Below, piece by piece: positions 11,013 to 19,424 of a DNA stretch of 64,000 nt. Numbering within the stretch: position 1 is the stretch's first letter; the number at the start of each line of letters is the position of its first letter. Position numbers and translations under genes: made by a program. The notes below the pieces were generated by a model that searched no databases, was not told where the DNA came from, and saw only the letters and a list, made by a program, of their open reading frames with translations. The stretch is from Globisporangium splendens. Taxonomy: Eukaryota; Oomycota; Peronosporomycetes; Pythiales; Pythiaceae. Location of the stretch: positions 237,564 through 301,563 of the forward strand of contig VFIW01000057.1 in the NCBI GenBank assembly GCA_006386115.1. Reading direction: 5' to 3'.

Positions 11013-11664
11013 TGTAATGGGCTATACCTAGCCATTACATGAAGGTGGATCTGTTCCCAGATCTAGTGTGCCACACACCACCTTCAGTGTGCATTGTGGA
11101 GAGACAAATAACAAAGGGATTACAGTACGACAGTCCCCACATGCACATGTGACGTCATCCCATGACGTCACGAGCGCTCTCTGTGCTGATCACTGCAGAA
11201 TGTTGTTCACATGTACTAATCAGTACAGAGCGATGACATCCATGTACTAATCAAGTACTGAGTGATGGTTCCTACTTGGGAAACTGCACTGGTGATGAGA
11301 CCAACGTGTCTCTGCCACCTAAAGTGAGTGGCTGTAGCCAATCACTTTGCAGGGAATTTTCCACGGGACTTCAAGTTCAAGCTTCTCGAAGATCTCGTGG
11401 GTTCAACCTCAGTGTACCCAAGGTTTTATATATCAGATTCATAGGTTTTATTGTGTATGTTTAGGTTTTAGTTATAAAACCTCTAGGAGCCCTTGGGGTT
11501 CATTTACAAGTAGCGACAGGAACCATAAGCATTTTAATTCAGTTGCAAATTTTCCTCAAGCCCTCAAGTCGTCTTCTCTCCCTCCAAGTCGGGAGAATCG
11601 CTTCCTCGTCGCACAAGCGTGTGTGCCGTGTTTTGGGGACTGTTGTGAACAGCGCCCCATTACA
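11013..11664 (+). repeat. 5' LTR of Gypsy copy 1
   Basis: It matches 17983-18637, 50643-51294 and 57634-58283. It starts with a 27-nt inverted repeat (11013-11039) and carries two TGACGTCA palindromes (11150-11157, 11163-11170). A doubled motif of about 27 bp (atgtactaatcagtac / atgtactaatcaagtac) lies at 11211-11270. A/T-rich ttttatatat and repeated aggtttta motifs lie near 11423-11480. Confidence 0.95.
11150..11170 (+). promoter_or_regulatory. Paired CRE/bZIP-type palindromes in the LTR
   Basis: Two perfect TGACGTCA sites face each other across 5 nt, forming one larger palindrome. The same pair occurs in every Gypsy A LTR (18120-18140, 50780-50800, 57770-57790) and, with a different spacer, in the copy-3 LTR (58738-58745 and 58751-58758). 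TGACGTCA is the classical CREB/ATF bZIP site. Use as a promoter element here is inferred from conservation. Confidence 0.55.
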
Positions 11665-11666
11665 CC

Positions 11667-11684
11667 TGGTAGCACTTCGAGCGG
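11667..11684 (+). other. Probable primer binding site, Gypsy copy 1
   Basis: Two nt after the LTR the sequence is tggtagcacttcgagcgg, identical at 51297-51314 in copy 2. A primer site must begin TGG to pair with a tRNA CCA end. The tggtagca start would fit an initiator-Met-type acceptor end (...TGCTACCA). The exact tRNA cannot be named without the host tRNA set. Confidence 0.5.
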
Positions 11685-11768
11685 TCCTTCCAGCGACCAA
11701 GTCAAGAAAGGTTTGACGAAGCGGCTTTGAGCACTTCGCGCATTCCTGTCCAAGACCTACTTCTGTCT

Positions 11769-12824
11769 ATGTCTGAGAACATGGAAGGAGTAGATGTGCC
11801 ACTCGGTCCAGCAGTACCGGAAACTGTCGAGTTGACGAATGAGTATTTTCCTCATTTGTCTTCTTATGAGTGGTCGGCGCTTGAGCGCATGCGAAACATC
11901 ATCGGGGAGGCTGCTGTAATCAGCCTGCTACGATCGGCGTCTCCTGAAGACCAGAAGAACGCCGCGGTCAGTTTCATGCACCACGAGATTATTGAATCTC
12001 GAAAGCAGGTCGCAACCCCTGTTTCGTCCTTCAGGACGGTGCCGCTGAAGCTGGATGTCTCTCCGTATCGTGGCGGAGAGAACGAACCTCTTTCGAGATG
12101 GTTCGTCGAGTTGGATGCAGCTATCACTGCAAGACAACTGCGAGACCCAATGCAGCGAGTGTTGTTCGCGATGTCCAACCTTGCGGGTCGTGCAAAGAGC
12201 TGGGCTTATGGGAAGCGTTTGTCGGATCCAAACTGCTTCTACAGCTACGAAGACTTCAAGGCGGAGCTCAAGGCAGCGTTTGAACCACCGCAGAGCGAGT
12301 TCCGTGCGCGTGCCGAGTTCCTCAAGCTTCGCCAAGGCCGTTTCGATCTGCATTCGTATGCACAACGAGCGCGCTTCCTGGTCTCAAGCATCGTGGACGA
12401 GCCGATTGACGTTCCAACGCAAGTTGTGACGTTCATGACGGGTCTGAACGACGGGCCAATCCGGAACCAATTGTTCCGTGAGTATCCCAAGACGCTGGAC
12501 GAAGCCATCAGCCGTGCGATGCAAGAAGAGTTCAGCATCAAGCAAGCCAAGTTCCAAGGGTTTCCGTCAAGGCCACCAAGACAAGCGAATGTCGCGCACG
12601 ATGGTCCAGAGCCGATGGACATCTCGTACATTTCCACGCCTGGAAATGAACGTCCTCGCAACGATGGAAAATGTTTCCGTTGTGGGAAGTCGGGTCACTT
12701 CGCTCGGAACTGCAAAGTGTCCTTGCCTGACCGGCAAACGACACAGGGTTCGCGCTCGAACAACTACGGTCGCGGCCGTGGGTTCGATCGTTCCCAACGT
12801 TCAAAAAACGGGAACGACCAGTAG
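11769..12824 (+). CDS. gag: Gypsy copy 1 gag
   Basis: The ORF encodes a 351-residue Gag from the ATG at 11769; the frame is open upstream to 11727 without an ATG. It has the usual retrotransposon Gag order. A capsid-like core carries LSRWFVELDAAITARQL, RAKSWAYGKRL and FKAELKAAFEPP, which is the Ty3/Gypsy capsid signature. A basic/Pro linker follows, then one CCHC knuckle (CFRCGKSGHFARNC) near residue 300 for RNA binding. The tail is Gly/Arg-rich and ends ...RSKNGNDQ. The first ~90 residues differ far more from copy 2 than the rest, suggesting recombination. Pol is reached by a -1 frameshift in the last codons. Confidence 0.92.
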   Translation: MSENMEGVDVPLGPAVPETVELTNEYFPHLSSYEWSALERMRNIIGEAAVISLLRSASPEDQKNAAVSFMHHEIIESRKQVATPVSSFRTVPLKLDVSPYRGGENEPLSRWFVELDAAITARQLRDPMQRVLFAMSNLAGRAKSWAYGKRLSDPNCFYSYEDFKAELKAAFEPPQSEFRARAEFLKLRQGRFDLHSYAQRARFLVSSIVDEPIDVPTQVVTFMTGLNDGPIRNQLFREYPKTLDEAISRAMQEEFSIKQAKFQGFPSRPPRQANVAHDGPEPMDISYISTPGNERPRNDGKCFRCGKSGHFARNCKVSLPDRQTTQGSRSNNYGRGRGFDRSQRSKNGNDQ

Positions 12825-12843
12825 GGGCGGGGCCTCCTACTGG
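12803..12843 (+). promoter_or_regulatory. -1 ribosomal frameshift signal, gag/pol (copy 1)
   Basis: The heptamer A AAA AAC (12803-12809) is in the gag frame. An 8-nt spacer (12810-12817) leads to a hairpin with arms 12818-12827 and 12834-12843 (ten pairs including one G-U, six-base loop CGGGGC) that spans the gag TAG. Pol continues in the -1 frame from 12809. A possible pseudoknot partner for the loop, gcccc, lies at 12885-12889. Both heptamer and stem recur in copies 2 and 3. Confidence 0.85.
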
Positions 12844-15800
12844 GCTCGAAAAGAGGACTGTGTTTGTGGATACACAGGACTCTGGCCCCAATGTGCATGA
12901 TGCACATGCAGTTTCCACGAGGGAGAACAGTGTCAGTCAAACGTCAAGTTTGATCGTTCTCAAAGTTCATGTAGACGGTATTGCAACACCTCTGCGTGCT
13001 TTGGTTGACACTGGTGCATCGAACAATTTTGTTCGAAATGAAGTGATCGTCAGGCATGGTGTCTTCGTGCCTGATGCGAATGAAGACAAGACGATGGTTA
13101 TCCGGTTGGCCAACGGGTCAACTGTGAAGATGCCGAAGCGCGTGGTGCGCTTGGCAATGAAGTGTGAAGATTTCCGAGGTGAAGACGAGTTTATTCTACT
13201 CGACCTCGATGACAAGTTTGACATCATCCTGGGCATGCCGTGGTTGAAGCGTTATCAACCTAGCATTGACTGGATGAAGATGAAGATCTCCGTTGACAAG
13301 TCACACGATGTTGACTTGAGCTGTGTGACAACGGATGAAGTGGTGTGGGTTTACACATCTGTGGAAGAGATCCCGGATGGCCCTTGTGATATTGCGGTGT
13401 GCGATGGCCCCCCATGTTCACGAGCGGTACCCATCTTGAAGAAGACTACTGGAGGTGGAGCAGTCAGGCGCCAGAAAAAGACTGTCTCCTTTGCCATCGA
13501 CCCTAAGAGCGAGGCGATGTGCGTGGAAGAAACGAATGGGAAAAGAGCCGAAGAGCCATCCCGAGAGAAGAAGAAGAAGACCAGCAAGAAGAGTGTCCCG
13601 TGTGCCCCTGATCAAGGTACAAGTTACGGTGACGAAGGAAGTGTCCAAGCACAAGACATTTCAAGCGAGTTTGCGAATATCGCGGTCTACAATGAAGATG
13701 GTGACGTGGATGTAATCCGTCACGTGAAGATTGAAAATCCTCCAAGCTCTGTTGAAGATTTGGTTTCCTTGCCGTGGATGAGCAAGAAGACGCTGAAGCG
13801 TAGCCTAGCGAAAGGCGAAATTTCGCAGGTCTGCATGATCGTCGATGAAGTTGCCGACGATGTCATCAACACTGCGGAAGTGTTCGATGAGAAAACACGG
13901 AAGGAAAGGTTTGATGAGCAGTCGTGGGACGCTCTCAAAACGAACCCCGTGTATGAACTTGTCAAGGAATATGAGGACATATTCCCTGACAAGGTGCCGG
14001 ACGAACTGCCATTCGATAGAGGCGTTCGTCATGAGATTGACATACTTCCTGGCACGAAGTACTGCATCACACGGCAGTGGCCGTTGCCAAGAGAACAAGT
14101 CGTTGCGATCGACGAGTTCTTTGCGCAACGCGCTAAGGCTGGGCATGTGCGAGAGAGCAAGTCTCCACATTGTAGCCCAACCTTCTGTGTGAAGAAGGCA
14201 ACTGGTGGTTGGCGCATCGTTCACGCTTTCAACAAGCTGAACGACGCTACCATTCCAGCCCAAACTCCGGTTCCACGCAAGGATATGATCCTTGATGGAA
14301 TGGTTGGCAGTACTGTCTTCAGTGCTATCGATCTGAAAGATGGGTTCTATCAGATTCGAATGCGCGAAGACGATGTACCACTAACTGCAGTGAGTACCCC
14401 GAGTGGTATGCTGTGGGAATGGTTAGTGATGCCACAGGGTTTGAAGAACGCTCCTGCGACTTTCAATAGGATGGTCACGAATTTACTTCGTCCATTGAGA
14501 GGGTTTGCACCGAGTTACTTTGACGATATATTCGTTCATAGTAAAACCACGGGTGAAAAGTCTGACGTTGATGTTCATCTTGACCACCTCCGTCAAGTCT
14601 TTCAGGTCATGCGAGAGAACAAGCTCTACGCTAACCTGAAGAAGTGCATATTCTTTGCACCAGAGATCCCCGTTCTCGGTTGCTTTGTGGGAAAGCATGG
14701 TGTTCGAGTCGATCCGGAGAAGGTCAAAGCTATTGACGATTGGCCTGTGCCTCAGAATGTCAAACAGCTGAGACAATGGCTGGGTCTGGCCAACTACTTG
14801 CACAAGTACACGCGCAACTATGCAGCGTTGGTGCAACCCCTCACACAGCTCCTGAAGAAGGACATTGAGTGGGAGTGGTCCAGTGACCACCAAATGGCAT
14901 TTGCCGAAGTCAAGAGGAGTCTGCGAGAAGCTCCCGTGCTGGCAATCGCAAACCACGACAAGCCTTTTCATGTGGTTTGCGATGCAAGCGACTATGCCAT
15001 CGGTTGCGCCTTGATGCAACACGATGATGAGGGTCATGAGCGAGTTGTGTCGTATCAGTCACGACAACTCCGACCCGCAGAACGGAACTACCCAGTTCAT
15101 GACAAGGAACTTCTGGCGATGAAGTATTCTTTGGTCAAGTTCCGTGTGTATCTGCTTGGCGAGGAGCGCTTCGCGATCTACACAGATCATGCGTCGCTGC
15201 GTACGGCAGTGAAGACTCCTCATTTGTCGCAAAGAATGGCGAGATGGTTCTCCTTCTTTGCAGAGTACAACTTTGTTGTACACTACAAGCCAGGCAAGAC
15301 GAACATCTTAGCCGATGCGCTGTCAAGACGTCCGGATTACGATCCGAAGACCAAGAGTGAAGACACGGACGGAGCGTGTCGACTCTGTGAAGATGTTCAA
15401 GCGATCGTGGTGCAAGCAGCGACTACAGTGCGAGAAGACATTATCGAAGGGTACAAGTCTGACGAAACATGTCAGGACTTGTTGAAGTATTTCAAGGACC
15501 CTTCGGACAAAGCACTGCAAGGTCTTCCGCCGCGCACAAGGTCGCGAGCTCACCGCTTCCGAGTACACAATGGGTTGTTGTACTACGCGGTTGAAGACGG
15601 GGATACAGCAAGGGTTGTTGTTCCCAACGACGAAGGTCTGCGTCATCGACTCTTGTATGAGTACCATGACAGTCCTTCGGGTGGCCATCTCGGACGTGAG
15701 AAGACGTTTCTCAGTCTTTCCCGGGATTACTACTGGCCACACATGTACAAGTGGGTTCGCAAGTATGTGAGGACTTGCGAGATCTGCCAACGAGTGAAAC

Positions 15801-17560
15801 CTTCTGGTTCCACTCAGGCACCACTTCGTTCATTGGCTGTCCCATCGGACAGTTGGAAGTCTGTGAGTATGGATTTCATATTCGGACTTCCGCGTGACAA
15901 ACACGGACGCAATGGCATCCTTGTGTTTGTGGACCGATTCAGCAAGATGGTCCATCTTGCGCCGGTTTCGGACAAGATCTCAGCCGAAATGACGGCCAAG
16001 GTCTTTGTAGACGTCGTATTCCGTCTACATGGCCTGCCCGTTGAGATCGTGTCTGACCGTGACACTCGGTTTACGTCCAAGTTTTGGCGTGCACTGTTCG
16101 GACTTCTGGACACCAAGTTGTCCATGTCAACAGCGGCACATCCTGAAACGGATGGTCAAACTGAACGAGTGAATCGTGTCCTTGAAGACGTGTTGCGCAG
16201 TTATGCGACGTCTTTCAAAGAGTGGAGTGAGTTTCTCCCTCTTGCCGAGTTTGCGTTGAACAACTCCACGCATGTCTCGACAGGTCACTCTCCATTTTAT
16301 GTGAACTACGGCATTCATCCCTCGAGTGCCTGCTTCCATAATGGGTGAGGTCTCTACCTTAAGTGGGGGAGGGACTACGGCTAAAGGCAATAAGCCGCAG
16401 TCGTCGTATGACCTGAATGCTGTTGCCGAGTTAAAAGCCAACTTTGACTCGATGAAACCCCTCAACGACATCACTAGTCGTGAGGAACAGCAAGTCGATG
16501 ACTTTGTTGTGAGGAGACAAGCCGTTGTGAGGTTTGTTCGAGACGCAATCGCGAAGGCTCAGGATCTGCAAAAGGAACAAGCAGACAAGAGCGGAAGGAA
16601 GAACAAGCAAGTGTATAAGATCAATGATCTTGTATTACTTAGCGCGGTGAACCTGCCTGAACATGCAGTGTCCAACTTGGGAAGCTCGAAGCTTCTGCCA
16701 AGGTTCATTGGACCGTTCAAGGTAGTTAAATGCAATGGTGATGCCTATACGCTAGACATACCTACACGCATGCGTCTACACCCGACATTTTATGTGGGTA
16801 GACTAAAGCCTTACCTTCCAAGCGGATCAGCGGATCCTACGAGATCTTCCGCAAACGATCAAGCTGATCTTGAAGCTTCTCCACTTGATTGCGAAGAGCA
16901 AACAGCTCGTCGCTCTGGAGATTCTTCTCGGCGTACAAGAGTTGCAGGACGTCGAAGGACTGGTCCTTCACCGACTCCAGCGCTTGAAGACGAGAATGGT
17001 ACTCACCACGAAGTACCTCAAAAGCGAACCTGCCTCTTCCACAGAGCGCAAAAGGCGATCGTGAGCCAACTCACGAGACTTCTCGTTCTTCCGGAGTCGG
17101 ACAAGTTCGCCCTGAACTTGCTGGAACCGTTCCTCGAAACGGGACTCCAAAGCCGAACACTGGGCACAACCTTCTGTCGGGACATCGATCTTCGACTCAT
17201 GATCGGCGACAAGGTTCTCGAGACTCTCGCAGCGTTCCTCAAGTGTCGAACAACGCTGCTGCAAAGCCTCGATTTGCCCACGATGAGCACTCTTCCACTT
17301 CCAGAGTCGCTCAATCGTTTTCTCGTTCAGCCCCACCCCCGTTGTTAGACTCTCAGGGAGAGCATCGCTGGGTGGTTGAGTCGATTGTTGATCACGAAGA
17401 TCGACCGACTCATCGTCGAGGAAAGAAGCGGTTGAACCATCAACGCTTCTACAGAGTTCGGTGGCATAGATATCCACCGAGCTCGGACACGTGGGAGCCA
17501 CGTCAGACATTGGAGTCTGATGTTCCCGACGTGGTCCGCAGCTACGAGAACCGCTTGTAG
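12809..17560 (+). pseudogene. pol: Gypsy copy 1 pol, broken near 16320
   Basis: Pol runs in the -1 frame from the slip site. Domains in order: aspartic protease (LVDTGASNNFV, about 13005), a variable charged spacer, RT (catalytic YFDD at about 14517), RNase H (VCDASDYAIGC; YTDHASL), then integrase. The integrase has an HHCC finger (H...H...CEICQR, about 15650-15790), a D,D,E core (MDFIFGLP, SDRDTRFTS, HPETDGQTERVNR) and a GPF/GPY module (RFIGPFKVV). A chromodomain (WVVESIVDHED, RVRWHRYP...TWEP) lies at about 17368-17560. An extra C near 16320 breaks the frame within integrase, and further indels lie near 16935-17030, so the chromodomain is cut off. The product would be a truncated integrase. 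Confidence 0.9.
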
Positions 17561-17906
17561 CGTCGCCAGGAGCGACACTACGACGACCAGAGCTGGGATT
17601 CGCTCTGTCGTCAGCAGGAGTTCTTCTTTGGGCACGAGCATTGCCACGGCGAAGAAGACGCTCCATCTTGTTCTCGTTCTCAAGACGAACGAATGTTCGC
17701 CATGAGTCTCTCTGGGCTGCGATGTGTTGGTTCGGATCATCGCGATCGTTGATCCGACGCCAACTGAAGAACCGCTCCTTGTAGAACTCGAGATCCCCCT
17801 TCTTCTTCAGGATGGGAGATATGTCGAAGAGTTCTGGAGCTGTCTGCTGTCGCTTGGACAACGGACGTTCTTCACCTTGGTTTACTTGGTCACTTGGTCG
17901 CTTCAT
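16968..17906 (-). CDS. Antisense ORF of Gypsy copy 1 (basic N-terminus, coiled coil), C-terminally frameshifted
   Basis: Read opposite to the element, from the conserved ATG at 17906 (MKRPSDQV), it gives 312 residues. The N-terminus is basic with two Lys/Arg clusters resembling a bipartite nuclear signal. A conserved block (LFDISPILKKKG, FYKERFFSWRRI) follows, then a Ser/Pro-rich linker and a leucine-rich coiled coil from LWKWKSAHR onward (CESLENL, LESRFEERF, LLRSVEEAG). A 1-nt deletion near 17028 shifts the last ~60 residues out of frame compared with copy 2. It overlaps the pol linker and chromodomain on the other strand, and its first half lies between the pol stop and the 3' LTR. Function is unknown. 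Homologous ORFs occur in copies 2 and 3. Confidence 0.65.
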   Translation of the reverse strand: MKRPSDQVNQGEERPLSKRQQTAPELFDISPILKKKGDLEFYKERFFSWRRINDRDDPNQHIAAQRDSWRTFVRLENENKMERLLRRGNARAQRRTPADDRANPSSGRRSVAPGDATSGSRSCGPRREHQTPMSDVAPTCPSSVDIYATELCRSVDGSTASFLDDESVDLRDQQSTQPPSDALPESLTTGVGLNEKTIERLWKWKSAHRGQIEALQQRCSTLEERCESLENLVADHESKIDVPTEGCAQCSALESRFEERFQQVQGELVRLRKNEKSRELAHDRLLRSVEEAGSLLRYFVVSTILVFKRWSR

Positions 17907-17969
17907 GGCCGATTGGAAAGTGAACTGCTCCGAAAGGTCTGCAAAAGTACGCAAGGTACTTGTGACTTT

Positions 17970-17982
17970 AAGGAGGGGATGA
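17970..17982 (+). other. Polypurine tract, Gypsy copy 1
   Basis: aaggaggggatga abuts the 3' LTR start and is identical at 57621-57633. The copy-3 equivalent is aagggagggatga (minus strand, 58889-58901). This is the expected plus-strand primer site. Confidence 0.85.
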
Positions 17983-18637
17983 TGTAATGGGCTATACCTA
18001 GCCATTACATGAAGGTGGATCTGTTCCCAGATCTAGTGTGCCACACACCACCTTCAGTGTGCATTGTGGACAGACGAATAACAAAGGGATTACAGTACGA
18101 CAGTCCCCACATGCACATGTGACGTCATCCCATGACGTCACGAGCGCTCTCTGTGCTGATCAGTGCAGAATGTTGTTCACATGTACTAATCAGTACAGAG
18201 TGATGACATCCATGTACTAATCAAGTACTGAGTGATGGTTCCTACTTGGGAAACTGCACTGGTGATGAGACCGACGTGTGTCTGCCACCTAAAGTGAGTG
18301 GCTGTAGCCAATCACTTTGCAGGGAATTTTCCACGGGACTTCAAGTTCAAGCTTCTCGAAGATCTCGTGGGTTCAACCTCAGTGTACCCAAGGTTTTATA
18401 TATCAGATTCATAGGTTTTATTGTGTATGTTTAGGTTTTAGTTATAAAACCTGTAGGAGCCCTTGGGGTTCATTTACAAGTAGCGACAGGAACCATAAGC
18501 ATTTTTAATTCAGTTGCAATTTTACCCTCAAGTACTCAAGTCGTCTTCTCTCCCTCCAAGTCGGGAGATCGCTTCCTCAAGTCGCACAAGCGTGTGTGCC
18601 GTGTTTTGGGGACTGTTTGGAACAGCGCCCCATTACA
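17983..18637 (+). repeat. 3' LTR of Gypsy copy 1
   Basis: Same layout as 11013-11664, with scattered differences including small indels near the 3' end (around 18528-18580). CRE pair at 18120-18127 and 18133-18140. Confidence 0.95.
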
Positions 18638-18642
18638 CTTTG
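18638..18642 (+). repeat. Target site duplication of Gypsy copy 1, right (ctttg)
   Basis: Repeat of 11008-11012. LINE coding sequence resumes in frame directly after it. Confidence 0.95.
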
Positions 18643-19349
18643 TCAGCATCCTCACTCACGATTCTCGTCCCCAAGTGGAACGGTCTCTTCCGACGGATGG
18701 ACACTTCTTGCTTTTCTTCGACGGAGGATCGAGAGGGAACCCTGGTCCAGGAGGATCTGGATCTGTGCTGCTAAAAATCAACTCGAGCACTCGAGAAGCG
18801 ACAATTGTATGGGTGGCCAGCATGGCGTATGGACATCCATCAACGACAAACAGTATGGCGGAATACTGGGGTCTGATCCACGGTCTTCGTTATGCCCATT
18901 CTCACGGGTGTGTGCCGCTTCATGTAGTCGAAGACAGCGCGATGATCATCCGACAACAGAAACTTCACCACCCACCTAAAAAGCCGAACCTTGCTCGGTT
19001 GTACTACCAGTCCAAGCGAGTGGCAGACACAATGACGATTCTCAGCTGGAGTCATCACTACCGAGCCAACAACAAAATGGCAGACCTTGCAGCGAATCAC
19101 GCCATGGACTCTGCCACTTCAACTCAGTACCCCTTCCCAACTGCGCGCATCTCTGGGGAGGAGATATCTGACCTTCTTGAGGGCGATGTGCAACACTGGT
19201 TCGACAGTGTACGGAACCCGTCCAGTGTGGATCGAGTTACCGCCCACGACCTCAACACCAATATGAGGACCTTCCTCAACCAACGGGTCGGCGATACGCC
19301 TGTGGCGTCTGGACGCCGACCAAACTCCGAGACGAAATTACCACGGTAG
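18643..19349 (+). CDS. LINE family-2 RNase H ORF, 3' part (chimeric copy A)
   Basis: This continues the frame begun at 10868. It encodes an RNase H1-fold domain with FFDGGSRGNPGPGG (first catalytic Asp), NSMAEYWGL (Glu), VVEDSAMI (Asp) and NKMADLAANHAMD (last Asp), so all four acidic residues are present. The GGSRGNPGPGG loop is typical of the RNase H type described from memory as archaeal-like in plant and oomycete retroelements. RNase H would remove the RNA template during reverse transcription. In the LINE-1 family here the same domain is fused to RT in one ORF, whereas in family 2 it sits in its own overlapping frame. A helical tail of ~75 residues follows. Confidence 0.8.
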
Positions 19350-19424
19350 TGTAGCTAGGGGGATAGATATTTTAGTTCGCACAGCGTAACACAATATACC
19401 TCACTTCAAACTAAAAACTAAATC
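19350..19424 (+). mobile_element. 3' tail of chimeric LINE copy A
   Basis: A short A/T-rich tail (…cacttcaaactaaaaactaaat) follows the RNase H stop. There is no long poly-A. At 19425 it meets, head to head, family-2 LINE sequence in the opposite orientation, so the true 3' end and any target duplication are uncertain. Confidence 0.6.

Larger units (their letters stand above)
11013..18637 (+). mobile_element. Ty3/Gypsy chromovirus copy 1, inserted in the LINE RNase H ORF
   Basis: This 7.6-kb element is bounded by ~652/655-bp LTRs with TG...CA ends and a 5-bp target duplication. In order it holds the 5' LTR, a TGG-starting primer site, gag, a -1 frameshift module, pol (protease, RT, RNase H, integrase, chromodomain), an antisense ORF overlapping the pol 3' end, a polypurine tract and the 3' LTR. 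The LTRs differ at roughly a dozen places, so it is not brand new. Pol carries a 1-nt insertion near 16320 and further indels in the integrase-chromodomain linker. Confidence 0.95.

Noticed and set aside
11211..11270. Doubled atgtactaatca motif in the LTR as a CRISPR-like or satellite array
   Set aside because: There are only two imperfect units, present in every LTR copy; it is an internal LTR duplication.
11667..11684. Assigning a specific tRNA primer to Gypsy copies 1/2
   Set aside because: Only about 8 nt fit an initiator-Met acceptor end. Without host tRNA sequences the match cannot be confirmed.
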